Positions 28,855-37,600 of a stretch of 38,943 nucleotides of DNA are shown here, one piece after another. This DNA is from Oscillospiraceae bacterium. GTDB lineage: Bacteria > Bacillota > Clostridia > Oscillospirales > Oscillospiraceae. A model generated the notes under the pieces. The model did not search any database. It had not been told where the DNA came from and worked only from the letters and a program-made list of their open reading frames with translations. The stretch covers positions 1-38,943 of the forward strand of contig JAGBEA010000037.1 in assembly GCA_017937195.1 (NCBI GenBank). Direction: 5' to 3'. A program made the translations under genes and the position numbers. How positions within the stretch are numbered: the first letter of the stretch is position 1; every line of letters starts with the position of its first letter.

Positions 28855-29997
28855 ATGAACATTTTTATTGCCATCGATTCATTCAAGGGCAGCTTGTCCT
28901 CGCTGCAGGCAGGCAATGCCGCCGCCGAGGGGATCCGCCGCGTGTTCCCCGATGCCCACATCCACATCGCTCCCGTGGCTGACGGCGGCGAGGGGACAGC
29001 GGAGGCGTTGGTAGGCGCACTGAACGGACAGATGCAGTCTGTCACCGTCCGCGATCCGCTGGGCAGGGACATCACGAGCCAATACGGCATCGTGCCGCCC
29101 CACACTGCGGTGATGGAGATGTCCGCCGCCGCAGGTCTGACCCTGCTCGCCCCACAAGAGCGCGATCCGCGGCGCACCACCACCTACGGCGTGGGACAGA
29201 TGATCCGCCACGCTATTGGCAAGGGCTGCCGTGATTTTCTCATCGGCATCGGCGGCAGTGCCACCAACGATGGCGGCGCCGGTATGCTGCAGGCGCTGGG
29301 CTTTGATCTGCTGGACGGCAGCGGCCAGCCCATCCCCTACGGTGCGGCGGGACTTGCCGCGCTGCGTGAGATCCGCTGCGACAACGCCATGCCGGAGCTG
29401 GCGGAGTGCAGCTTCCGCATCGCCTGCGATGTGAACAATCCGCTGTGCGGCGAAAACGGCTGCAGCGCCGTGTACGGTCCGCAAAAGGGCGCCGACAGCG
29501 CTGCGGTGACGGAGATGGACGGCTGGCTCGCCCGCTATGCACGCCTTGTACAGTCCGTCTTCCCTGCCGCCGACCCAGACACAGCCGGCGCAGGCGCGGC
29601 AGGCGGTCTGGGATTTGCCTTCCTTGCATTCTTAAACGGCACGCTTGTCCGCGGTATCGACCTTGTGCTGCAGCAGCTGAACGCCGCGCAGCACATCGCC
29701 GCAGCTGACCTCGTCATCACCGGCGAGGGGCGGCTGGATGCCCAGACAGTGATGGGCAAAGCGCCTGCCGGTATCGCCGCCCTTGCCAAGCAATACGGCA
29801 AACCGGTGATCGCTTTCGCCGGCAGCGTGACGGAGCAGGCAAAGGTCTGCAATGACCACGGCATCGACGCCTACTTCCCCATCGTGCGGGGCGTCTGCAC
29901 ACTGGAGGAGGCGATGGACACCGCAAACGCCGCCGCCAATCTTGCCGACACCGCCCATCAGGTCTTTCGCCTGCTGCAGCTGTCCGGCACAAACTGA
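28855..29997 (+). CDS. glxK: Glycerate kinase (GlxK/GarK family)
   Basis: 380 aa, full family length. ATP-dependent phosphorylation of D-glycerate. Motifs: IAIDSFKGSLSS at the N-terminus, PVADGGEGT, FLIGIGGSATNDGGAGML (glycine-rich catalytic loop) and DLVITGEGRLDAQTV with the catalytic acidic residues near the C-terminus. The ATG at 28855 fits the family start exactly but has no clear SD. Own terminator at 30008-30043. Its native promoter is not seen between it and the orphan gene, so it may depend on the unit-D promoter. Confidence 0.95.
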   Translation: MNIFIAIDSFKGSLSSLQAGNAAAEGIRRVFPDAHIHIAPVADGGEGTAEALVGALNGQMQSVTVRDPLGRDITSQYGIVPPHTAVMEMSAAAGLTLLAPQERDPRRTTTYGVGQMIRHAIGKGCRDFLIGIGGSATNDGGAGMLQALGFDLLDGSGQPIPYGAAGLAALREIRCDNAMPELAECSFRIACDVNNPLCGENGCSAVYGPQKGADSAAVTEMDGWLARYARLVQSVFPAADPDTAGAGAAGGLGFAFLAFLNGTLVRGIDLVLQQLNAAQHIAAADLVITGEGRLDAQTVMGKAPAGIAALAKQYGKPVIAFAGSVTEQAKVCNDHGIDAYFPIVRGVCTLEEAMDTANAAANLADTAHQVFRLLQLSGTN

Positions 29998-30007
29998 ATT
30001 ACCCGAC

Positions 30008-30043
30008 AAAAACCGGACTTCAGTGGCTTGAAGTCCGGTTTTT
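30008..30043 (+). terminator. 36-bp terminator hairpin, copy 1
   Basis: Arms AAAACCGGACTTCA / TGAAGTCCGGTTTT, loop GTGGCT, U-tract. Identical over 36 bases to 31004-31039, so the recombinase gene lies between direct copies. Confidence 0.9.
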
Positions 30044-30083
30044 ATGCCGCCAAATTGGCTATAACTATCCTTGGCGGCAAGCA
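30044..30083 (+). other. Leader inverted repeat before the recombinase gene
   Basis: TGCCGCCAA ... TTGGCGGCA, 9-bp perfect arms around a ~20-nt AT-rich loop that contains TATAAC. Could be an operator over the recombinase promoter or an mRNA structure. No good -35 is visible. Confidence 0.4.
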
Positions 30084-30104
30084 ACCCCCTTTGGAGGAAT
30101 CGTT

Positions 30105-30944
30105 ATGAACAAAAGAATTTTATCTCCCCACCATCTGTCTGCCTTCCGGCAGCACCTGACAGATGACGAAAAGAGCCCCGTCACCATTGAAAAATACCTG
30201 CGCGATGCAACTGTATTTTTTCACTTTTCCGCCGGACGCGAGGTGACCAAGGCTCTGACACTGGCATACAAACAGCATCTGCAGGACAGCGGCTATGCGG
30301 TGCGCTCGGTCAACTCAATGCTGGCGGCAATGAACAGTCTGCTGACCGATCTGGGTTGGGACGATTGCAAAGTGAAAAACCTGCGCTGTCAGCGCCCCAC
30401 CTACCGCGCGGCAAACAAGGAGCTGACCAAAGCCGACTATCTTCTGCTTCTGCAGGCGGCGCAGCCGAACCCACATCTGCGGCTGATTCTGCAGACGATC
30501 TGCGCCACCGGTATCCGCGTATCGGAGCTGCGGTATTTCACCGTGGAGGCGATACAACACGGTGAGATCTCGGTGCGGTGCAAAAACAAGATCCGCACCA
30601 TTCTGCTGCCGGAAAAGCTGCGGTGTCGGCTGTTGTCCTACGCCAAAGACCGCGACATCCTCGAGGGCGCCATCTTTCTGTCTAAGGCAGGCAGCCCCAT
30701 CGACCGCAGCAGTATTTGGGCGCAGATGAAGCGGCTGGCGGCAGCGGCAGGCGTCGATCCTGATAAGGTCTATCCACACAATCTGCGCAAGCTGTTCGCC
30801 CGCACCTTCTACGGCGCAGAGAAGGATATCGCCAAGCTGGCAGATATTTTAGGGCACAGCAGTATCGACACCACACGCATCTATATTATGACCACCGGCG
30901 TGGAGCACCGCAAAAAGCTGGATCGTCTGGGGTTGGTGGTCTGA
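30105..30944 (+). CDS. Tyrosine recombinase (Xer/RecV-like)
   Basis: 279 aa. N-terminal SAM-like core-binding domain (residues ~1-95), C-terminal catalytic domain. All catalytic residues are visible: R138 in ATGIRVSELRY, K162 (KNKIRTI), H225 and R228 in YPHNLRKLFA, H251 in LGHSSIDTTRIY and the nucleophile Y260. Size and single-domain make-up match chromosomal Xer-type or phase-variation recombinases rather than large phage integrases. SD GGAGG. Adjacent to a pair of dif-like sites in inverted orientation, its presumed substrate. Phage or conjugation genes are absent. Confidence 0.9.
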   Translation: MNKRILSPHHLSAFRQHLTDDEKSPVTIEKYLRDATVFFHFSAGREVTKALTLAYKQHLQDSGYAVRSVNSMLAAMNSLLTDLGWDDCKVKNLRCQRPTYRAANKELTKADYLLLLQAAQPNPHLRLILQTICATGIRVSELRYFTVEAIQHGEISVRCKNKIRTILLPEKLRCRLLSYAKDRDILEGAIFLSKAGSPIDRSSIWAQMKRLAAAAGVDPDKVYPHNLRKLFARTFYGAEKDIAKLADILGHSSIDTTRIYIMTTGVEHRKKLDRLGLVV

Positions 30945-30952
30945 ACGCAAAA

Positions 30953-30980
30953 GCGCCACATAATCCGAATTATGTAATTT
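30953..30980. other. dif-like recombination site, left
   Basis: 11-bp arm GCGCCACATAA (30953-30963), 6-bp centre TCCGAA (30964-30969), 11-bp arm TTATGTAATTT (30970-30980): the 11-6-11 layout of Xer/dif sites, with TTATGTAA strongly dif-like. 19 bases (30957-30975) form a perfect inverted repeat with 31278-31296. Confidence 0.7.
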
Positions 30981-31003
30981 TTCCTATCCCTTTCAACTAC
31001 ATA

Positions 31004-31039
31004 AAAAACCGGACTTCAGTGGCTTGAAGTCCGGTTTTT
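31004..31039 (+). terminator. 36-bp terminator hairpin, copy 2 (inside invertible segment)
   Basis: Identical to 30008-30043. In this orientation it ends recombinase transcription. Since the stem is symmetrical and flanked by A-run and T-run, it should work in both orientations. Confidence 0.85.
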
Positions 31040-31201
31040 GTCACACTGTTTTTGCTATACTTGCAAATAATCCCGTTAAAAAAGCGCATTAAAACCAAGC
31101 CTCTGTCCCAAATGACAGCGGCATCCAAATTTTTCTGGTAATTTTCTTGCTTTTTTGGCGGTTTTTTCAGCGAAATCCCTCTGTTATTTAATGCACAAAC
31201 C

Positions 31202-31230
31202 TTGCATTATTTGTCGATTTATGAGATAAT
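31202..31230 (+). promoter_or_regulatory. Promoter of the sipW surface operon
   Basis: -35 TTGCAT (31202-31207), 17-bp spacer, -10 GATAAT (31225-31230). Only good rightward promoter seen between the terminator and sipW; it lies inside the predicted invertible segment. Confidence 0.65.
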
Positions 31231-31272
31231 GTACACCTTAATATTTATAATAGGTATTATAGTTTCTTTTTT

Positions 31273-31300
31273 GCGCCACATAATTCGGATTATGTGACAC
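31273..31300. other. dif-like recombination site, right
   Basis: 11-bp arm GCGCCACATAA (31273-31283), centre TTCGGA (31284-31289), arm TTATGTGACAC (31290-31300). The centre is the exact reverse complement of the left site's centre, so strand exchange between the two sites predicts inversion, not deletion. Confidence 0.7.
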
Positions 31301-31342
31301 TGAAAACCTGGAACCAGTACCGCAAAAGGAGTTGATCGACGG

Positions 31343-31873
31343 TTGAACCGGACGCTTAAAAAAATATGCAGCTGGGGCAGCGGTGTGCTGGTGGCGCTGG
31401 TGGTGCTGCTGGCTGTGGCGCTGGTCGGTGTCCGTTTGATCGGTCTGCAGCCGTATATGGTTCTTTCCGGCTCTATGGAACCCACCTACCACGTAGGCTC
31501 GCTGGTCTATGTCAAAGATGTGGATTACAAGGAGCTGACCGTGGGCGACCCCATTACTTATCTCATCAACGAGGACACTGTGGTGACCCACCGCATCATC
31601 GAGGTGCTGGTGGATGAAAATGACCCCGATGTGATCCGATATTTCACCAAGGGCGATGCCAACGAATCCCCGGACGGCGAATCCGTCCACTATCGGAATG
31701 TTTTGGGCAAACCGGTGTTCACCATCCCCTATCTTGGCTATGTGTCCAACTACATCCAGCATCCGCCCGGAATGTATGTGGCCATCTCGGCAGGTGCGAT
31801 CCTGATTCTGCTGGTGTTCCTGCCGGATCTTTTCGAAAAGGACGAGAAGAAAAAGAAATCTGACGAAGCATAA
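31343..31873 (+). CDS. sipW: SipW-type (ER-type) signal peptidase I
   Basis: 176 aa. N-terminal membrane helix (GVLVALVVLLAVALVGV), catalytic Ser44 in MVLSGSMEPTYHVGSLV, His83 in VVTHRI in place of the bacterial Lys (hallmark of SipW/ER-type enzymes), then SGDANE-like KGDANESPDGE and a C-terminal membrane helix. Cleaves the special signal peptides of TasA-like proteins at the outer membrane face. Start is TTG at 31343, AAAGGAG 12 nt upstream; no better codon fits the first helix. First gene of the operon containing four of its likely substrates. Confidence 0.92.
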   Translation: MNRTLKKICSWGSGVLVALVVLLAVALVGVRLIGLQPYMVLSGSMEPTYHVGSLVYVKDVDYKELTVGDPITYLINEDTVVTHRIIEVLVDENDPDVIRYFTKGDANESPDGESVHYRNVLGKPVFTIPYLGYVSNYIQHPPGMYVAISAGAILILLVFLPDLFEKDEKKKKSDEA

Positions 31874-31964
31874 TCCCCGTACCCCCACGCATCGCGCGTG
31901 ATCATATAACTGTTAACCGTACTTCCTGCGGGAAGTAATCAAAATGACAAAGGAGAGAAACAAC

Positions 31965-32570
31965 ATGAAAAAGAAGAGCACTAAGATTTTGTTGGTGGTG
32001 TTCTGCGCAGTACTGCTGGTGCTGGGCAGCGTGATGGGCACCGTGGCCTATCTGACCTCCGATGCCTCCGTGGAAAACACTTTCACCGTCGGTGATGTGG
32101 AGATCACCCTGCTGGAGACCGATGTGGACGTCTACGGCGTAAAGGACGGCGACACCCGCGTGGCTGCCAACCAGTACAAGCTGCTGCCTGGCCGCGAGTA
32201 TGTCAAGGATCCCGAGATCACCGTTACCAAGGGCAGCGAGGAATGCTGGCTGTTTGTGGTGATCGACAACGGCATCGAAGCTTTCGAGGCTGCTGACAAC
32301 ACCATCGCCGACCAGCTGGCCGATAACGACTGGACCCCCGTTGCCACCGGCAGCAACATCTACTATCACGCCAAGGTCAACGCACTGGATGCCGCCCAGA
32401 CCGTCCCCGTGTTTGAGGGCTTCACCATCGCTGACGAGGCTGACGCCGTCACCGGTTGGGATGCCATCTCCGCCGCTGCCACCAAGGTCACCGTTACCGC
32501 CTATGCCATTCAGGCTGACGGTATGCCCACCTTCACCGATGCCGCCAAGGCACTGGGTCTGATCTCCTGA
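31965..32570 (+). CDS. SipW-dependent TasA/camelysin-like exported protein 1
   Basis: 201 aa. SipW-type signal region: KKKSTKILLVVFCAVLLVLG then MGTVAYLTSDASVENTFTVG, followed by VEITLLETD, the pattern of TasA/camelysin-like matrix proteins. Later ECWLFVVIDNG and VTVTAYAIQADG motifs recur in its three neighbours. Expected to be exported and processed by SipW, possibly polymerising into surface fibres. Excellent SD (AAAGGAGAG). Preferred codons, suggesting high expression. No cell-wall anchor motif. Confidence 0.88.
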   Translation: MKKKSTKILLVVFCAVLLVLGSVMGTVAYLTSDASVENTFTVGDVEITLLETDVDVYGVKDGDTRVAANQYKLLPGREYVKDPEITVTKGSEECWLFVVIDNGIEAFEAADNTIADQLADNDWTPVATGSNIYYHAKVNALDAAQTVPVFEGFTIADEADAVTGWDAISAAATKVTVTAYAIQADGMPTFTDAAKALGLIS

Positions 32571-32631
32571 TCAACGTATCTGACAGAGTTCACTCTGAGA
32601 TAAATCAACCAAAAGAAAGAAGGATCTACCG

Positions 32632-33216
32632 ATGCAAGCAAAGAAAAGTGTAAGCACCAAGGCAGTGGTTCTGCTGCTGGCTCTCGTTCTGCTGCTGGGC
32701 TGCGGTCTGGGCGGCACGCTGGCATGGCTGTCCGCCAAGACGGATCCCGTGGTGAATACCTTCACCGCCGGCAATATCAAGATCACCCTGACCGAGGAAG
32801 GCGCTGTCAACAACGCCCAGTCCTTCAAGATGGTCCCCGGTATCGAGATTGAGAAGAAGCCCGTCGTCTCCGTTTTGGCCAACAGCGAGGAGTGCTGGCT
32901 GTTCGTCAAGGTGGAGGAGAGCGCCACTGTGGCAACCTACCTGACCTACTCCGTTGACTCCGCCATCTGGCAGCCCGTCCCCGGCGAGAGCGGCGTGTTC
33001 TTCAAGAGCATCTCCGCCGCTGATGCCAAGGCCGGCGTCAGCTACGATGTGCTGACCGGCGACATCGTCACCGTCAACTCCGGCGTCACCCAGGATCAGA
33101 TGGATGCCGTCACCGATGCCACCGCCCCCAAGCTGACCTTCACCGCCTACGCCGTGCAGAAGTACGGTTTTGACGATGTGGCAGACGCCTGGGACGAGGC
33201 TGAAAAGCTGGGTTAA
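32632..33216 (+). CDS. SipW-dependent TasA/camelysin-like exported protein 2
   Basis: 194 aa, paralogue of the preceding gene. Signal STKAVVLLLALVLLLGCGLG followed by GGTLAWLSAKTDPVVNTFTAG and IKITLTE, then ECWLFVKVEES and LTFTAYAVQKYGF. SD AAGGAAGG. Separated by 61 bp, no terminator between. Weak lipobox-like LLGCG in the signal is coincidental to this class, since SipW processing follows the AWLS segment. Confidence 0.88.
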   Translation: MQAKKSVSTKAVVLLLALVLLLGCGLGGTLAWLSAKTDPVVNTFTAGNIKITLTEEGAVNNAQSFKMVPGIEIEKKPVVSVLANSEECWLFVKVEESATVATYLTYSVDSAIWQPVPGESGVFFKSISAADAKAGVSYDVLTGDIVTVNSGVTQDQMDAVTDATAPKLTFTAYAVQKYGFDDVADAWDEAEKLG

Positions 33217-33247
33217 TCCCATCAAAAACCGAAAGGAATAAACGACT

Positions 33248-33943
33248 ATGAAGAAAAAGCTCGTTGCACTGTGTCTGTGCGTTGCGATGCTGGCCATCGC
33301 CATTGTGGGCGGCACGCTGGCATACTTCACCGATACCGATGCCAAGACCAACACCTTTACGCTGGGCAAGGTGGAGATCACCCTGACTGAGCCCAACTAT
33401 GTCACCACCGAGGACGACGGCAGCCTGAAGGTCTTCCCCGGTCAGAGCTATGCCAAGGATCCCACCATCACCGTGGCGGCTGATTCTGAGGATTGCTACA
33501 TCGTGGCTACCGTTACCGTTTCCGAGCTGGCTGCGCTGAAGGCTCTGTACGCCAATGATCCCGAAGTGCTGCAGCCCTGGGGTCTGTCTTTGGCAGGCGC
33601 CGGCGGTCTGGTCAGCGGCGGCGTGGCAGATTATGATCCCACTCCCGCCACCGACAACAATATGGGCGGCACGATGCTCAGCAAGGACGGCGCCGAGGTG
33701 GCTTTCGTCACCTATGCCGAGAATGCCAACGCTGACACCCTGACCTACACCTACTATTTCAAGCAGATCCACTCCGCTAACGACAGCGAGGTGCTGTTTG
33801 ACACCGTCAACGTCCCCGCCATCATCACCAATGACAGCCTGACCAACGGCATTGCCATCGAGGTCAACGCTTACGCCATTCAGGAGATCGGCTTCAACGA
33901 CGTTTACGAGGCCTATGCCGCTTACGTGGCACAGAACGGCTGA
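33248..33943 (+). CDS. SipW-dependent TasA/camelysin-like exported protein 3
   Basis: 231 aa, the longest paralogue. Signal KKKLVALCLCVAMLAIAIVG then GGTLAYFTDTDAKTNTFTLG, VEITLTEPN. Central insertion (VLQPWGLSLAGAGGLVSGG) absent from neighbours, closing segment IEVNAYAIQEIGF. The GGTLAYFTDTD motif is nearly the family consensus. 31 bp after protein 2. A strong double hairpin follows it. Confidence 0.88.
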   Translation: MKKKLVALCLCVAMLAIAIVGGTLAYFTDTDAKTNTFTLGKVEITLTEPNYVTTEDDGSLKVFPGQSYAKDPTITVAADSEDCYIVATVTVSELAALKALYANDPEVLQPWGLSLAGAGGLVSGGVADYDPTPATDNNMGGTMLSKDGAEVAFVTYAENANADTLTYTYYFKQIHSANDSEVLFDTVNVPAIITNDSLTNGIAIEVNAYAIQEIGFNDVYEAYAAYVAQNG

Positions 33944-33960
33944 TCTACATCAACCCATAT

Positions 33961-34029
33961 CCCTGCGCCCCCTGCGGGCGCAGGGCATACAAGGATACCC
34001 GACCTTTTTCGGATACCCTTGTATGCCCT
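33961..34029 (+). other. Two overlapping hairpins between surface genes 3 and 4
   Basis: First stem 33961-33970 with 33976-33985 (10 bp perfect, loop 5). Second stem 33982-33994 with 34017-34029 (13 bp perfect, with partly paired inner CCGA/TCGG). The stems share bases 33982-33985, so they compete at the overlap. No U-tract. Likely an mRNA processing or attenuation element that sets expression of the last two genes. Confidence 0.55.
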
Positions 34030-34095
34030 GATAATATTAAATATGTATACCATCCGTTTTTTGACGGTTTTACTCTTGTGAAAGGGAGTGTGACT

Positions 34096-34677
34096 ATGAA
34101 AAACAAGAAAAGGAAAATTTTATATGTGGCGGTGGTGGCCATCTGTCTGTCGATTCTGACCGGCAGCACACTGGCATACTTCACCACGACGGATACGGCG
34201 CACAATGTCATCACCTCCGGTGATATCGACATTGAGGTGGTGCAGCAGGAGCTGCAAGGCGGCGTGCTGCAGCCCATCGCCTCCGCCCAGCTGCGGATGA
34301 TGCCCAGCACCTCCGTCAGCCGTGTTGTTTCTGTGACCAACAAGGCCGAGCGCGCTTGGGTGCGGATGAGCTATTCCCTCACCGTTTACGATGGGGAGGA
34401 GCAACCCCTGCCTCTGTCGCAGGAGGAGCTACGTAAAGTCGTCCTCATCTCCCCTGACGCGGAGCAGTGGACGCTGCAGGATGGCTGGTGGTACTACAAC
34501 CACGACCTGAAGACCGGTGAGAGCACCGCTCCTTTGTTTGAGTCGGTGACCTTCTCCGGCGTCCATATGAACGATGTGTACCAAGGCTGCACCGTGGAGC
34601 TGACCGTCACCGCGCAGGCGGTACAGTATGCCCATAACGGCATCCGCGGACAGGAAATCACCGGCTGGCCGGAATAA
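34096..34677 (+). CDS. SipW-dependent TasA/camelysin-like exported protein 4
   Basis: 193 aa, most divergent paralogue. Signal KKRKILYVAVVAICLSILTG then GSTLAYFTTTDTAHNVITSG, IDIEVVQQE; later VTNKAERAWVRMSYSL and ELTVTAQAVQYAHNGI. SD AAAGGGAG before the ATG at 34096. Tryptophan-rich middle region. Sits 22 bp before the giant repeat protein gene, so it may form its anchor or tip, as minor TasA-like proteins (TapA-like role) do; this is inference. Confidence 0.85.
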   Translation: MKNKKRKILYVAVVAICLSILTGSTLAYFTTTDTAHNVITSGDIDIEVVQQELQGGVLQPIASAQLRMMPSTSVSRVVSVTNKAERAWVRMSYSLTVYDGEEQPLPLSQEELRKVVLISPDAEQWTLQDGWWYYNHDLKTGESTAPLFESVTFSGVHMNDVYQGCTVELTVTAQAVQYAHNGIRGQEITGWPE

Positions 34678-34699
34678 GTAAGGAAGGAGTCGACGAAAA

Positions 34700-37600
34700 A
34701 TGAAAAAGAAACTGTTAGCGCTTTTGTTGACCTTCCTGATGCTGGTCAACCTTGTACCCCCCGATGTATTTGCCGCCACAGCAAGCGGCGAGGAGAGCGC
34801 AGCCATCACCATTCCCGCCTGCTCCGGCTCTCCCACCTGCTGGGGCACGGTCAACGGCGATCCCATCCACAACCACGTGGACGGCTGCGCCAGAAAAGAT
34901 TATCTGAAGGACTATGTCACCTCCTCCACCGCCGCGGACATCGCCGCTGTGTGGAGCGGCTTCACCGCCGAGGAGCAGGCAGATATCCTGCTGATGGTGC
35001 AGGCCTATACCGGCTATATCGATGAGCTGAAGGCCTTGGTGGATACCGGCACCACTCCCGAGCCGGAGCTGCCCAGTGTTTCCACCACCGTCACCGTTGA
35101 CGGCGTGGAGCAGACCGTCACCGTCAAGGGCGAGACGCTGCCTGAGGGTGCCAAGCTGACTGTTACTCCGGTGGCAAATGAAGCAGTCCTTTTGCCGGAG
35201 CTGGATATTGCCAATGGTTTCCTTTGGGATATCAAGGTACAGAACGGTAATAACAGTATTTGGCAGCCCGCTGACGGCGATACTGTCAATGTGACACTCC
35301 CCATTCCCAATGTTCCTAATGACAATTCTCTGAATATCATCCACGTTCTGGATACCCCGGAAGCAATCGAAAAAGCTTTGCGTAACGGAACTGCCCAAAT
35401 CGGTAGTGTTGCCGGCGAAAGTGATGCTGTCAAGCAGACCTTTGCCGCAGCTGTTTCCGCATATGCGCAGGTAACCGGTGAAGCCGATACCTTTGCTGCG
35501 GAATATTATGAAAATATCCCCGTTATTGACGGCTATATTACTTTTTCAACATCTGGCTTCTCTATTTATTCCTGGAACGGATCTTTCTCGCACACCCGCT
35601 ACGAAAACACCACTGACGACCGTTATGTTTTGAGATCGAACAACGGCGGAACACTGTATATGACCCGCAATCAGCTTATCCATCTGGACTCCGGTGAAAA
35701 TGCCGGTGACCAGGATAACTGGACATTCAGCGGTCCTTATAGCATCGACAGTTGGAGCACCAACGACCGCCCCAGACTTCGCGTTAACTCCGATGCTACT
35801 ATCGGCGCTACAATTACGGTCAATGTCGCTTGGGGCGGTTTTTTGGGCATCGGCAAGTATAATCACACGATTTATCTGGTAGTGGTTGAAGAGCGCACCG
35901 TAACATTCAATGGCAACGGCGGTACTCCCGAATCTGCCTCGGCAACTGCCATTACCGATAACGGATCTCATGTCCAAAATGTGACCCTTCCCAATTCCTC
36001 CACCACCTCCCGCACCGGCTATACACTCACCGGCTGGAAACTCAACAATACCGGCACCAACTATGCCCCCGGTGCCAGCTATATGCCCTCCTCGTCCGGT
36101 CAGACGCTGTATGCCCAGTGGTCGGCAAACAACTACACCCTTACCTTTAACGCAAACGGCGGCTCTGTTTCTCCCGCCAGCAAAACTGTGACCTATGACA
36201 GCGCCTACGGCGATCTGCCCACCCCCAGTCGCACCAACTACCGTTTCCTCGGCTGGTATACGGCGGCATCCGGCGGCACGCAGGTCACCTCCGCCACGGT
36301 ACATAAGACCGCCGGCAACACCACGATTTATGCCCACTGGACTTGGGATGTGCAGATCACCAACACCTATGACGGCTATCTGCGCCCCGCAGGCGCTACT
36401 CCTGCCAGCTACAAGTGGTATCGCGACTCCGCCAGCTATGTGGATAAAAACACCACCTGGAACAACAGCTGGACTGCTGTGTCCTCCTCCAATCTCAGCG
36501 GCAACAATGTGAACGTGCTGAAGGACAAGGGCTATGTGCAGGAGGACAGCAGCACCGTATCCGGCGACGCCGTATCCGGCATCAAGTACCGCTACCGCTT
36601 GGACGCTTTGGACAGCTCCGGCAATGTGATCGGCTCCGCCTATTACACGGTCAACTTCGGCGACCACATCCTCAACAGCAGCTTTGAAGCGCCCTACCAA
36701 GGTCCGAAAACCTGCATGGGCTATGTCTATAATCAGGAGAACATCTTCTGGAGCTCCACCGTCACCGGTGAGATACACAGCGGTCGCCCGTGGGACATTG
36801 AGCTTGTCGGCTCCGAGTCAGCCGGTTTCAGCAATAAGATTGCCTTTGACGGCGATCAGTATGCCGAGATCAACGCCAACGCGGCAGCAGCTCTGTATCA
36901 GGATGTGATCACCGAGCCCAACAGCTACTTTGGCTGGTCGCTGAGTCACTCCTGCCGTCTGACCTCCGGCACGGACACTATGTATGTGCTGATCGCGCCC
37001 TCCAACACGGCGCGCTTTGTGGAAACGCAGGACGAGCTGGACATCCTCATCAACAACGCCAAGAGCGTCGCTGATGCCGCTGCCACCGAGGAAGCCAAGG
37101 CGGATGTTATGTCCGGCGAGACCCAGCTGACCGCCACCGTTGACGGACAGACCGTGGTCTACCGCATCTGGGAAATCAGCTCCGCCTTTAACGACGTCAC
37201 TACCTGGACGCTGCACTCCGGCAACTACTATGTGCCTGCCGGTCAGCAGATGACCCGCTTCTTCTTTGCCGCCGGCGAGACCGCTGCCACCGCGCAGGGC
37301 GACACCACAAACGGCGACACCATCGGCAATCTGGTGGATTCCGTGTCCTTTGCCGACAAGATCTACTACACCGTTAACTACTATCTGGACGGCAAGCTGC
37401 TGCCCCAGTATGGTGAAAGCGGCGGTGGCGATGCCGGTGATGTGATTTACTCCAACACCGACACCATCAACGCCATCCTCAATAATGGCGCCACCATGCT
37501 GCAGAGCGTGTATCTGAACAACACCTATCAGGCAGTGTCCGACCAGCCCTCTATGACGCTGGCAGAGAATCGCGCCAACAACCTGCACCTGAACTTCGCT

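Larger units (their letters stand above)
30976..31277. other. Predicted invertible promoter segment
   Basis: About 300 bp between two inverted dif-like sites. Contains a terminator (31004-31039) next to the recombinase gene and an outward promoter (31202-31230) next to sipW. In this assembly the promoter points into the surface operon. Inversion would turn it toward the recombinase gene and put the terminator before sipW. The region is AT-rich and non-coding. Confidence 0.7.

Noticed and set aside
30953-31300. The chromosome's own dif site
   Set aside because: Two sites with opposite centres 320 bp apart beside a dedicated recombinase fit a local switch better. The resemblance to dif arms is real, but a chromosome normally has one dif site. 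It remains possible that XerC/XerD act on them.
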